DNA of 5,408 nt, taken from contig DBTI01000147.1 of assembly GCA_002306975.1 (NCBI GenBank), forward strand, positions 706-6,113. The letters run 5' to 3'. Shown one piece after another: positions 1 through 5,175 of this stretch (position 1 is the stretch's first letter; every line of letters begins with the position of its first letter). The translations under genes and the position numbers were made by a program. Source of the DNA: Ruminococcaceae bacterium UBA1320. GTDB lineage: Bacteria; Bacillota; Clostridia; Oscillospirales; Ethanoligenentaceae. Below the pieces are notes generated by a model. That model was not told the origin of the DNA. It saw nothing but the letters and a program-made list of their open reading frames with translations, and made no database searches.

Positions 1-34
1 AACGGCCATTGCTTATTTATAAGCAATGGCCGTT
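1..34 (-). terminator. Left copy of the 34-base perfect palindrome (distal hairpin, target duplication)
   Basis: Bases 1-16 (AACGGCCATTGCTTAT) are the exact reverse complement of bases 19-34, separated only by TT, so the RNA folds into a very strong hairpin on either strand. The same 34 bases recur at 1538-1571, directly beyond the other end of the insertion element. Read on the minus strand, this copy lies after the transposase stop and would end both the transposase message and any readthrough from the ribosomal operon. Whether a U-tract follows cannot be seen, because the window stops at base 1. I infer that this is the distal half of a duplicated rplQ terminator. The alternative is that the palindrome is carried by the element itself. 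Confidence 0.7.
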
Positions 35-45
35 CAGCCTGTCAA
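16..45 (-). promoter_or_regulatory. Candidate outward-facing hybrid promoter at the left end of the insertion element
   Basis: On the minus strand the left terminal repeat contains a perfect -35 hexamer TTGACA (plus positions 40-45). After 18 bases comes TATAAA (plus positions 16-21), which matches the -10 consensus at five of six positions. The -35 belongs to the element and the -10 to the centre of the flanking palindrome, so the pair exists only because of the insertion. Transcription would start near base 8-10 and run out of the window, away from the element, into whatever gene follows rplQ. The hexamers and spacing are seen directly. Activity is inferred, and the -10 lies in a hairpin-forming region. 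Confidence 0.4.
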
Positions 46-50
46 AGAAG
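35..50 (+). repeat. Left terminal inverted repeat of the insertion element
   Basis: CAGCCTGTCAAAGAAG at this end matches the reverse complement of 1522-1537 (CAGTCTGTCAAAAAAG) at 14 of 16 positions. The similarity stops after 16 bases. The repeat begins immediately after the left palindrome copy, which fixes the element boundary at base 35. It is the end nearer the 3' end of the transposase gene, whose stop codon is at 63-65. Read outward, the repeat contains TTGACA. Confidence 0.85.
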
Positions 51-55
51 AGCAT

Positions 56-82
56 CCCCGCATCAGGCAAAGGCGGGGTTTT
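56..82 (+). terminator. Possible plus-direction intrinsic terminator inside the left end of the element
   Basis: CCCCGC at 56-61 pairs with GCGGGG at 73-78 across an 11-base loop, and TTTT follows at 79-82. Read left to right this has the form of a short rho-independent terminator. It overlaps the last codons and the stop codon (63-65) of the transposase gene, which is read on the other strand. A plausible role is to stop transcription entering the element from outside, which would be antisense to the transposase. The U-tract is short, so efficiency is uncertain. Confidence 0.45.
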
Positions 83-1472
83 GAACATGATCGAAGAAAA
101 ATGTGTAAACAAAGCGGCAATGCAGAGGTTTATTCCACCCCCATGTCGCTAACTTTTTCAAATTCATGCATGCGAATTTCAGCCTAACCCACGTTTCCAC
201 TTTGGCTAGACCTCGCATGGTCGTATAACGCATCGCGTGTTTCTCTTTCGCGTCGGCGAAGACCCGTTCGATGGTCTCCTTCCGCAGCGCGTACAACTGC
301 TTGCCCCGGTCTGTCTTCCGGACCGCATTAGCAAGATCAATGTACTCCTGCCAGATGTGCCGCTCTATAACCCTCTGCCCCAATTCACTCGCTCCGCAAG
401 TTTTTCGGAACGGACATTCCCGGCATTCCTTCGGCGTACTTCGGTATACCCGCTTACCTTCCTTGTTCGTCGTCGTATGACGGAGAGTATTGCCTTGTGG
501 GCAGGTGATTGTGTCGCTTGTCTCATCATATTTATATTCATAAGGCCGGAACCGGCCCTCGACCGTTCCCGGAGCCCGTGTGTACGGAAGAACTGGTATA
601 CAGCTGTCTTCAAACACTTTCTTCGTGATCCACGGCTTTTTGTATCCTGCGTCCATAACGACGAATTGCACGTCATCGAACCTATTTATAACCTTGTCAT
701 AAATGGCGTCGAACGCCACGCTGTCACTCACATTGCCTGCCGTCACCTCCACATCCAACACCATACCGTGCCGGTCGCAGGCCGTGTGCGCTTCGTAAGC
801 AAGCTGCTTTTCGTGTTCGCCCTTGTGGTACACCCCGCAGTCCGGGTCTGTTGTTGACACCGCTTTTTCTACGGTGCTGCCGCCGGAACTGTCATCGTCG
901 TCGTAAGGCTCCTTGCCCAGAGCTTCCCGTTCAGCGTTGACCTCTTTACGAAGCTGCTCCTCGTAGATGAGAGCGGTCTTTCGCACCTGTTCCTTTTGAA
1001 CCTTCTTCTTGTTGGCACTGGCCTTGATGTGCGTCCCGTCGATAAAGACTGCCGCCGAATCTACCATTTTGTTGTTAATGGCCTTGTTTAGTATGTGCTC
1101 GAAGATTTCCGCAGCAAGCTCCGGCGGGAAGCGCTTACAGAACGCATAGCTTACCGTGGCGAAGTGTGGAATGCTGTCCAAAAGACTGTAGCCGAGAAAC
1201 CAGCGGTAGGAGATAGTGTCACATATACGCTCGTAGGTCTGGCGCAGCGAAGGAATGCCGAACAGGTGCTGGATAAGTACCATTTTGATGAGCACCACAG
1301 GGTCTGTTCCCGGCCTGCCTTTGTCCGGACAGTAATACCGCTCCAGTCGTTCATACAGCCATTCATAGTCCATTACCTTCTCGATCTTCCGCACCAGATG
1401 ATCCTTTGGTACCAGTGCGTCTATGTCTGTTATTGCTACATCTCGCCGATTATCCGTTTGCTTCTCCCACAT
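63..1472 (-). CDS. DDE transposase of an IS1182-family-like element
   Basis: This 469-residue protein should cut and rejoin the element's ends using a DDE metal-binding triad. Residues about 40-115 resemble the DUF772 N-terminal domain, probably DNA-binding. The likely triad is D145 in FIDGTHIKA, D274 in VVMDAGYKKP and E402 in IERVFADAKE, the last followed six residues later by K409, as in IS4/IS1182-type enzymes. Between the first two Asp residues are a charged stretch (about 155-195, with DDDD at 191-194) and the segment DPDCGVYHKGEHEKQLAYEA, typical of the family. Cysteines 324, 350, 353 and 359 form a possible zinc-binding knuckle. The ATG at 1470-1472 follows GGAGG by eight bases within a GAGGAGGAGG run. 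No frameshift or internal stop is visible. No convincing dedicated promoter is seen in the 65 bases before it, so readthrough from the ribosomal operon may contribute to expression. Confidence 0.93.
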   Translation of the reverse strand: MWEKQTDNRRDVAITDIDALVPKDHLVRKIEKVMDYEWLYERLERYYCPDKGRPGTDPVVLIKMVLIQHLFGIPSLRQTYERICDTISYRWFLGYSLLDSIPHFATVSYAFCKRFPPELAAEIFEHILNKAINNKMVDSAAVFIDGTHIKASANKKKVQKEQVRKTALIYEEQLRKEVNAEREALGKEPYDDDDSSGGSTVEKAVSTTDPDCGVYHKGEHEKQLAYEAHTACDRHGMVLDVEVTAGNVSDSVAFDAIYDKVINRFDDVQFVVMDAGYKKPWITKKVFEDSCIPVLPYTRAPGTVEGRFRPYEYKYDETSDTITCPQGNTLRHTTTNKEGKRVYRSTPKECRECPFRKTCGASELGQRVIERHIWQEYIDLANAVRKTDRGKQLYALRKETIERVFADAKEKHAMRYTTMRGLAKVETWVRLKFACMNLKKLATWGWNKPLHCRFVYTFFFDHVQNPAFA

Positions 1473-1521
1473 TTCCTTCGCCTCCTCCTCTATTCTACCA
1501 CGCGTTTCTCGTTTTCGTTAC

Positions 1522-1537
1522 CTTTTTTGACAGACTG
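1522..1537 (-). repeat. Right terminal inverted repeat of the insertion element
   Basis: Read on the minus strand this is CAGTCTGTCAAAAAAG, matching the left repeat at 14 of 16 positions. It abuts the right palindrome copy at 1538. It lies upstream of the transposase start, 65 bases from the ATG. Read outward (plus strand) it contains TTGACA at 1527-1532. The matching -10 position, TATTTA at 1551-1556, agrees with consensus at only three of six bases, so an outward promoter here, antisense to rplQ, is much weaker than the one at the left end. Confidence 0.85.
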
Positions 1538-1571
1538 AACGGCCATTGCTTATTTATAAGCAATGGCCGTT
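1538..1571 (-). terminator. Right copy of the 34-base palindrome: rplQ operon terminator hairpin
   Basis: This is a perfect palindrome with 16-base arms and a 2-base centre, starting ten bases after the rplQ stop. That is where an intrinsic terminator for the ribosomal operon is expected. On the minus strand it is preceded by GAAAA but followed by only two T residues before the element begins with CAGTCTGTC. A normal U-tract is therefore missing on the operon side of the element. Read on the plus strand it is followed by TTTT (1570-1573), so it may originally have been a bidirectional terminator. The hairpin could still slow polymerase or protect the 3' end of the message. Confidence 0.75.
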
Positions 1572-1581
1572 TTCAAAGCAA

Positions 1582-1923
1582 TTACACAAGCTCGATGATC
1601 GCGATCTCGGCAGCGTCGCCGCGACGGGGTCCTAAGCGGTAAATACGTGTGTAGCCTCCGTTGCGCTCCGCATACTTGGGGGCAATTTCGTCGAACAGTT
1701 TCTTTGCTACATCCTCTCTTGTCATGAAAGAAAGTGCCTGGCGATAGTCAGCCAAAGACTTTTTCTTTCCGAGAGTTATCATTTTCTCGGTCAGGGGTGC
1801 AATTTCCTTCGCACGGGTAATGGTTGTTTCCATACGGCCTAGATCAATCAGATCAGTAACCTGCTGTCTCAGCATTGCCATACGCGCGTCGGTGGGCTTT
1901 CCGAGTTTTCTGTGAGTGGGCAT
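1582..1923 (-). CDS. rplQ: 50S ribosomal protein L17
   Basis: L17 is a large-subunit protein that binds 23S rRNA near the exit-tunnel side of the ribosome. The 113-residue product is full length for the bacterial family. It carries the expected N-terminal MPTHRKLGKPTDARMAMLR stretch, the GRMETTITRAKEI segment, and the C-terminal signature ending RNGGYTRIYRLGPRRGD followed by AAEIAIIELV. I chose the ATG at 1921-1923 because it matches the conserved start and is preceded by AAAGGAGG about ten bases upstream. A TTG twelve codons earlier has no such support. It is the last gene of the operon, 87 bases after rpoA. A possible interrupted hairpin (1958-1978) lies in that gap. Its stop is followed after ten bases by the terminator palindrome and then the insertion element. 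Confidence 0.97.
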   Translation of the reverse strand: MPTHRKLGKPTDARMAMLRQQVTDLIDLGRMETTITRAKEIAPLTEKMITLGKKKSLADYRQALSFMTREDVAKKLFDEIAPKYAERNGGYTRIYRLGPRRGDAAEIAIIELV

Positions 1924-2010
1924 GTCGGTTATTCCTCCTTTTTTAAGTGTAAAGGCCAAGAAGGCATTAAGCCGTCTTTAATATTTTTTGAAGCTGGTAT
2001 TGTGCGGAAG

Positions 2011-2961
2011 TTAATTGTTGTCGTCACTTGCAAGATTAAGTCCCATCATGGCGAGCTTGTGCTCAACCTCTTCAAGCGACTTGCGTCCGAGATTTCTAAC
2101 TTTTATCATCTCGTCCTGAGTCTTGCCGATGAGATCCTCAACTGTGTTGATGTTGGCACGCTTCAGGCAGTTGAAGCTTCTTACAGACAAATCCAATTCC
2201 TCGATTGTCATTTCAAGAACCTTATCGCGCTGTGTCTCAACCTTTTCCTTAACAGTAGACTCGCTGCCGATTGTTTCGGAAAGGTCTGTAAACAGTGTGA
2301 AATGGTCACAAAGTATCTTCGCTCCGAGAGAAACAGCATCTCTGGGGGTAATGGTTTTGTCAGTCCAAACTTCAATTGTGAGCTTGTCGTAATCGGTTTT
2401 GTTTCCCACGCGGGTGTTTTCAACGGCATAGTTAACTTTAAGCACCGGCGAGTATATGGAATCGACCGGAATCGTTCCGACTATCTGCTGAGTACCCTTG
2501 TTCTTCTCGGCAACAACATATCCACGGCCGTGGTCAACGACCATTTCCATGCTCAGATATCCGTCAGGCCCAAGAGTGGCAATATGCATTTCGGGGTTTA
2601 GTACCTCGACCTCGCCGTCTGCCTTAATATCTCCTGCCTTAACCTCGCCTTCGCCGTTTGCCTCGATATACACCGTTTTAGGTCCATCGCTGTGCAGTTT
2701 GATAATAATTCCCTTAACGTTTAGGACAATTTCGGTCACATCTTCCTTGACGCCGGGTATTGTTGAAAATTCATGCTGTACGCCGGAAATTTTAACTGAT
2801 GTGACGGCTGTGCCTGGAAGAGAGGATAGGAGCACCCTGCGGAGAGAGTTACCCAAGGTCGTGCCATAACCGCGCTCTAAAGGCTCAACGACATACTTAC
2901 CGTAGGAATTATCCATAGGCATCTCAATGCATTCAATGCGCGGCTTTTCTATTTCAATCAT
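2011..2961 (-). CDS. rpoA: DNA-directed RNA polymerase subunit alpha
   Basis: The alpha dimer scaffolds assembly of beta and beta', and its C-terminal domain touches UP elements and activators. The protein has 316 residues, normal for Bacillota. The N-terminal domain (about 1-230) contains the assembly motif ERGYGTTLGNSLRRVLLSSL at 30-48. A linker of about 15-20 residues leads to the C-terminal helix-hairpin-helix domain (about 247-310). There R261, N264, C265 and K267, then G292, K294 and S295, match the known DNA-contacting positions of the E. coli subunit with an offset of four. The ATG at 2959-2961 follows AGGAGGG by nine bases. The gene lies between rpsD (77-base gap, with a small hairpin) and rplQ, the usual bacterial arrangement. 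The C terminus is a short acidic tail (SDDNN). Nothing appears missing. Confidence 0.98.
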   Translation of the reverse strand: MIEIEKPRIECIEMPMDNSYGKYVVEPLERGYGTTLGNSLRRVLLSSLPGTAVTSVKISGVQHEFSTIPGVKEDVTEIVLNVKGIIIKLHSDGPKTVYIEANGEGEVKAGDIKADGEVEVLNPEMHIATLGPDGYLSMEMVVDHGRGYVVAEKNKGTQQIVGTIPVDSIYSPVLKVNYAVENTRVGNKTDYDKLTIEVWTDKTITPRDAVSLGAKILCDHFTLFTDLSETIGSESTVKEKVETQRDKVLEMTIEELDLSVRSFNCLKRANINTVEDLIGKTQDEMIKVRNLGRKSLEEVEHKLAMMGLNLASDDNN

Positions 2962-2985
2962 GTTTTTTTACCCTCCTTCTGAGTT

Positions 2986-3002
2986 GGCGCAAACAACGCG
3001 CC
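2986..3002 (-). other. Small GC-rich hairpin between rpsD and rpoA
   Basis: On the minus strand GGCGC pairs with GCGCC over a 7-base loop, about 15 bases before the rpoA ribosome binding site. No U-tract follows, so it is not an intrinsic terminator. It could be an RNA-processing or stability element, or chance. The pairing is seen directly; any function is unknown. Confidence 0.3.
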
Positions 3003-3038
3003 TTAGTGATCAGCTTACCAATTATGAGGGTCTCTGCA

Positions 3039-3650
3039 TTACTTGGAGTACAACTCGACGATGAGGGTTTCCTCAACGGGGATATCAATATCATCTCTGA
3101 CGGGCATCTTTATGACCGTTCCCTTGAGTGTATTCTTTTCGCGCTCAAGCCACTGTGGCAGGGTGATAACAATAGCATCCTCGCCGAGCAGTCTTTTGAA
3201 CATTACAGAGCTGCGGCTGCTTTCGCAAACCTCAATTACGTCTCCTGTGGAAACGAGGTAAGAGGGAATGTCAACACGTTTACCGTTAACTGTGAAGTGG
3301 CCGTGGCCGACTGCCTGACGTGCCTCACGGCGTGTCATTGCAAAACCGAGGCGATATACTACGTTGTCAAGGCGGCGCTCAATTGTTGTGAGCAGGTTAA
3401 CGCCGGTAATTCCGGGAGTCTTTGCTGCCTTTTCGTAATATGCACGGAACTGCTTCTCAAGAATTCCGTATATGAATTTAACCTTCTGCTTTTCCTGAAG
3501 CTGCATAGCGTATTCGCTCTGCTTCCTGCGCATCTGACTCTTGGGGTTACGAATTGTATTGCTCTTGGTCTTTGCTGTGTACCCCATGACGGCAGGAGAA
3601 ATGTCCAGCGTTTTGCAACGCTTGACGATGGGCTGCATGTTTTTGGCCAT
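3039..3650 (-). CDS. rpsD: 30S ribosomal protein S4
   Basis: S4 is a primary 16S rRNA-binding protein that nucleates assembly of the small subunit and helps maintain decoding accuracy; in several bacteria it also represses its own operon. The 203-residue product has the expected length. The N-terminal domain covers roughly residues 1-90. The S4 RNA-binding fold covers about 91-150, with RRLDNVVYRLGFAMTRREAR and VNGKRVDIPSYLV. The N terminus has a single cysteine (C12, in VKRCKTLDISPAVMGY) in place of the four-cysteine zinc site, so this is the zinc-free form often seen in Clostridia. The ATG at 3648-3650 follows GGAAGGA by about ten bases. It lies 21 bases after rpsK and 77 before rpoA. A long open frame on the opposite strand here is a coding shadow. 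Confidence 0.97.
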   Translation of the reverse strand: MAKNMQPIVKRCKTLDISPAVMGYTAKTKSNTIRNPKSQMRRKQSEYAMQLQEKQKVKFIYGILEKQFRAYYEKAAKTPGITGVNLLTTIERRLDNVVYRLGFAMTRREARQAVGHGHFTVNGKRVDIPSYLVSTGDVIEVCESSRSSVMFKRLLGEDAIVITLPQWLEREKNTLKGTVIKMPVRDDIDIPVEETLIVELYSK

Positions 3651-3671
3651 AATTTGCTTCTCCTTCCTAAA

Positions 3672-4067
3672 TTAGACGCGGCGTCTTTTGGGCGGACGGC
3701 AACCATTGTGGGGAATTGGTGTAACGTCCTTAATGAGTGTTACCTCAAGGCCTGCTGTTTGCAGGGCACGAATAGCAGCTTCGCGGCCGCTTCCGGGTCC
3801 TTTGACAAAAACCTCAACGGTTTTGAGTCCCTGTTCCATTGCAGTCTTGGAGGCTGTTTCAGCCGCTGTCTGAGCTGCGAAGGGAGTAGACTTCTTGCTT
3901 CCGCGGAAGCCCATTCCGCCAGCGGATGCCCACGAAATAGCGTTGCCGTTAACGTCTGTGATAGTGACCATTGTGTTATTAAAGGAGGAACTTATATGAA
4001 CGACTCCCTTTTCAATGTTCTTACGCTCTCTGCGGCGTACTCTGACTTTCTTCTTAGGTGCTGCCAT
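3672..4067 (-). CDS. rpsK: 30S ribosomal protein S11
   Basis: S11 sits on the platform of the small subunit close to the E-site codon and helps select the correct mRNA-tRNA pairing. The product is 131 residues, normal for bacteria. A basic N-terminal tail (KKKVRVRRRERKN) leads into the conserved GVVHISSSFNNTMVTITD core. Next come the GGMGFRGSKKSTPFAAQ segment and the C-terminal signature KDVTPIPHNGCRPPKRRRV. The HNG at 120-122 holds the Asn that becomes isoaspartate in E. coli S11. The ATG at 4065-4067 is preceded at ten bases by AAAGGAGGG, which begins within the rpsM stop codon; this suggests translational coupling. The gap to rpsM is 17 bases and to rpsD 21. Confidence 0.97.
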   Translation of the reverse strand: MAAPKKKVRVRRRERKNIEKGVVHISSSFNNTMVTITDVNGNAISWASAGGMGFRGSKKSTPFAAQTAAETASKTAMEQGLKTVEVFVKGPGSGREAAIRALQTAGLEVTLIKDVTPIPHNGCRPPKRRRV

Positions 4068-4084
4068 TTAATTTGTTCCCTCCT

Positions 4085-4453
4085 TTACTTTTTCTTGTTT
4101 GCCATTGTACGTTTCGGGCCCTTGCGGGTACGAGCGTTCGTCTTGCTTCTCTGCCCGCGAACGGGTAAGCCGCGTCTGTGACGCATTCCGCGATAGCTGC
4201 CGATTTCGATAAGACGCTTGATATCAAGAGCTATGCTGCGGCGCAGGTCACCCTCAACTGTGAAGTTTTGGTCAATGCACTCACGCAACTTTCCTTCGTC
4301 TTCCTCGCTCAGGTTCTTGACGCGGGTATCGGGGTTAATTCCGGTCTGCTGGAGTATCTTGTTTGCGCTGGTCCTGCCGATGCCATAGACATAGGTAAGG
4401 GCAATCTCGATTCGCTTATCCTTTGGCAGGTCAATGCCGGCGATACGTGCCAT
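4085..4453 (-). CDS. rpsM: 30S ribosomal protein S13
   Basis: S13 forms part of the small-subunit head and makes bridges to the large subunit as well as contact with the P-site tRNA. The 122-residue protein has the standard start MARIAGIDLPKDKRIEIALT, the helix-two-turn-helix region with YVYGIGRTSANKIL (21-34), and the basic signature YRGMRHRRGLPVRGQRSKTN (87-106) followed by ARTRKG. The tail is Lys-rich, for contact with rRNA and tRNA. The ATG at 4451-4453 follows AAAGGAA by roughly 13 bases, a longer and weaker ribosome-binding arrangement than at neighbouring genes. It follows rpmJ after a 90-base gap with several small hairpins. The stop overlaps the rpsK ribosome binding site. Confidence 0.97.
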   Translation of the reverse strand: MARIAGIDLPKDKRIEIALTYVYGIGRTSANKILQQTGINPDTRVKNLSEEDEGKLRECIDQNFTVEGDLRRSIALDIKRLIEIGSYRGMRHRRGLPVRGQRSKTNARTRKGPKRTMANKKK

Positions 4454-4483
4454 ATTTATTAATCATTCCTTTCGCATTAAGTT

Positions 4484-4544
4484 CCGCTTTCAGGCGGTAG
4501 TTTTTAACGCGCTTTCGCGCCCAAAGACCTATAAATAAGTCTTT
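4484..4544 (-). promoter_or_regulatory. Cluster of small hairpins in the rpmJ-rpsM gap
   Basis: Three stem-loops follow one another on the minus strand. The first has six base pairs (4523-4528 with 4539-4544) and a 10-base loop, and touches the rpmJ stop codon. The second is GCGC-GAAA-GCGC (4509-4520), with a GNRA-type tetraloop. The third is CCGC-CTGAAA-GCGG (4484-4497). None has a U-tract, so they do not look like terminators. Given their place just before rpsM, they may form an RNA leader affecting S13 and downstream translation, comparable in position to the S4-binding leader of the E. coli alpha operon. That role is inferred; I see no clear match to that pseudoknot. Confidence 0.4.
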
Positions 4545-4657
4545 TAACCTTGTCTTTGCTTGTGCTTCGGGTTTTCGCAGATAACCATTACCTTACCCTT
4601 GCGCTTTATAACCTTGCACTTTTCGCACATGGGCTTCACGGAAGGTCTTACTTTCAT
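4544..4657 (-). CDS. rpmJ: 50S ribosomal protein L36
   Basis: L36 is the smallest ribosomal protein; it binds 23S rRNA near the base of the L7/L12 stalk and stabilises its fold. Reading from the ATG at 4655-4657 gives 37 residues, starting MKVRPSVKPMCEKCKVIKRK and ending ENPKHKQRQG, with a TAA stop at 4544-4546. C11, C14, C27 and H32 form the zinc ribbon, so this is the zinc-binding form of the protein. GGAGG lies eight bases before the start and overlaps the infA stop codon, so the two are probably translationally coupled. The gap to infA is 12 bases. The infA-rpmJ-rpsM order is standard in Bacillota. Confidence 0.97.
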   Translation of the reverse strand: MKVRPSVKPMCEKCKVIKRKGKVMVICENPKHKQRQG

Positions 4658-4669
4658 TTGTTATACCTC

Positions 4670-4888
4670 CTACTTACTTCTCCAGGTGATGCGGCCGCGG
4701 GTCAGATCATACGGCGACATCTCAATTGTTACTTTATCACCAGGCAATATACGGATGTAATTCATCCGCAGCTTGCCTGAAATGTGCGCAAGTATTGTGT
4801 GCCCGTTCGGCAGCTCCACCTGAAACATTGCATTGGGAAGCGACTCTCTTACGATGCCTTCCAATTCAATAACGTCATCTTTCGCCAA
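4670..4888 (-). CDS. infA: Translation initiation factor IF-1
   Basis: IF-1 binds the A site of the 30S subunit during initiation and supports IF-2 and IF-3. The open frame extends upstream to a GTG, but the conserved protein begins at the TTG at 4886-4888, giving exactly 72 residues, the family norm: (M)AKDDVIELEGIVRESLPNA and onward. GGAGG lies eight bases before this TTG and nothing comparable precedes the GTG, so TTG is the start. The single OB-fold is complete, with NAMFQVEL, HISGKLRMNYIRILPGD and the C-terminal SPYDLTRGRITWR. The start is one base beyond the TAG of the KOW gene, and the infA binding site lies inside that gene's last codons. The TAG stop overlaps the rpmJ binding site. 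Confidence 0.96.
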   Translation of the reverse strand: MAKDDVIELEGIVRESLPNAMFQVELPNGHTILAHISGKLRMNYIRILPGDKVTIEMSPYDLTRGRITWRSK

Positions 4889-4889
4889 G

Positions 4890-5165
4890 CTAACTACCTC
4901 CCTCGGCAACCGTCGCAAAAGCCTCACCAAAAGCTCTTAGTGCGCCCCTGATCTCGCGGTTGGATGCCTCATTTGCCACCGGCAGATCAAGGCTGCCGAT
5001 CGCCCTCAGATGCTTCAGTTTCTTCTTCTTGGGTTTTTCCGTTTTTCTTCGTTTGCCGTCAGCAAGCAGTGCGCAGTGATCATCGGTCAGCCCGATTACG
5101 GCAAATATTTCGCCACGGTCATGCCCCGCAAGGGACATTGCGACAGAATTAACTGCTACTTCCAT
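4890..5165 (-). CDS. KOW-domain RNA-binding protein, L14e-like
   Basis: This 91-residue basic protein is related to the KOW-motif proteins of the archaeal/eukaryotic L14e group (COG2163-like), commonly found between map and infA in Clostridia. The KOW segment spans about residues 10-38, with SLAGHDRGEIFAVIGL and ALLADGKRR. A Lys-rich stretch (KTEKPKKKKLKHL, 41-53) follows and is likely to contact RNA. The last 35 residues show no motif I recognise. The ATG at 5163-5165 has GGAGG only four bases upstream, a tight spacing, but the next ATG (5136-5138) has no binding site. It begins ten bases after map and ends one base before infA. Its context argues for a role in translation or ribosome biology, but the exact job is unknown to me. 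Confidence 0.88.
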   Translation of the reverse strand: MEVAVNSVAMSLAGHDRGEIFAVIGLTDDHCALLADGKRRKTEKPKKKKLKHLRAIGSLDLPVANEASNREIRGALRAFGEAFATVAEGGS

Positions 5166-5175
5166 TCTGCCTCCG

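Larger units (their letters stand above)
35..1537 (-). mobile_element. Intact IS1182-family-like insertion sequence, 1503 bp
   Basis: The element has 16-base terminal inverted repeats (14 of 16 matching) and a single uninterrupted transposase gene covering nearly its whole length. It is flanked on both sides by an identical 34-base palindrome. Family assignment rests on the transposase layout: an N-terminal DUF772-type domain, a long insertion after the first Asp, a Cys cluster, and an E-x6-K motif near the C terminus. The length suits that family. It lies 44 bases past the rplQ stop codon, in the same transcriptional direction as the ribosomal operon. The intact gene and identical flanks suggest a recent and possibly still mobile insertion. 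The boundaries assume that the palindromes are target DNA; if they belong to the element, it would span 1-1571. Confidence 0.9.

Noticed and set aside
237..857. Plus-strand open frames (206 and 69 codons) and a minus-strand frame (365-676) inside the insertion element.
   Set aside because: They overlap the intact transposase in other frames and show no recognisable motif. The element looks like a single-gene type.
1473..1537. A dedicated transposase promoter (TAGAAT as -10 just before the binding site).
   Set aside because: No reasonable -35 lies 16-18 bases upstream, and the transcript start would fall within the ribosome binding site.
1958..1978. A hairpin in the rpoA-rplQ gap (AAGACGGC with GCCTTCTT on the minus strand).
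   Set aside because: It contains a mismatch and has no U-tract on the operon strand; it is too weak to list as its own element.
1912..2601. A 229-codon open frame on the plus strand opposite rpoA and rplQ.
   Set aside because: It is a coding shadow of rpoA and the start of rplQ; no ribosome binding site or domain is visible.
3006..4181. A 391-codon open frame on the plus strand across rpsD and rpsK.
   Set aside because: It lies entirely opposite well-identified ribosomal genes, is rich in Cys and Leu as expected from antisense of such genes, has no binding site and matches no family I know.
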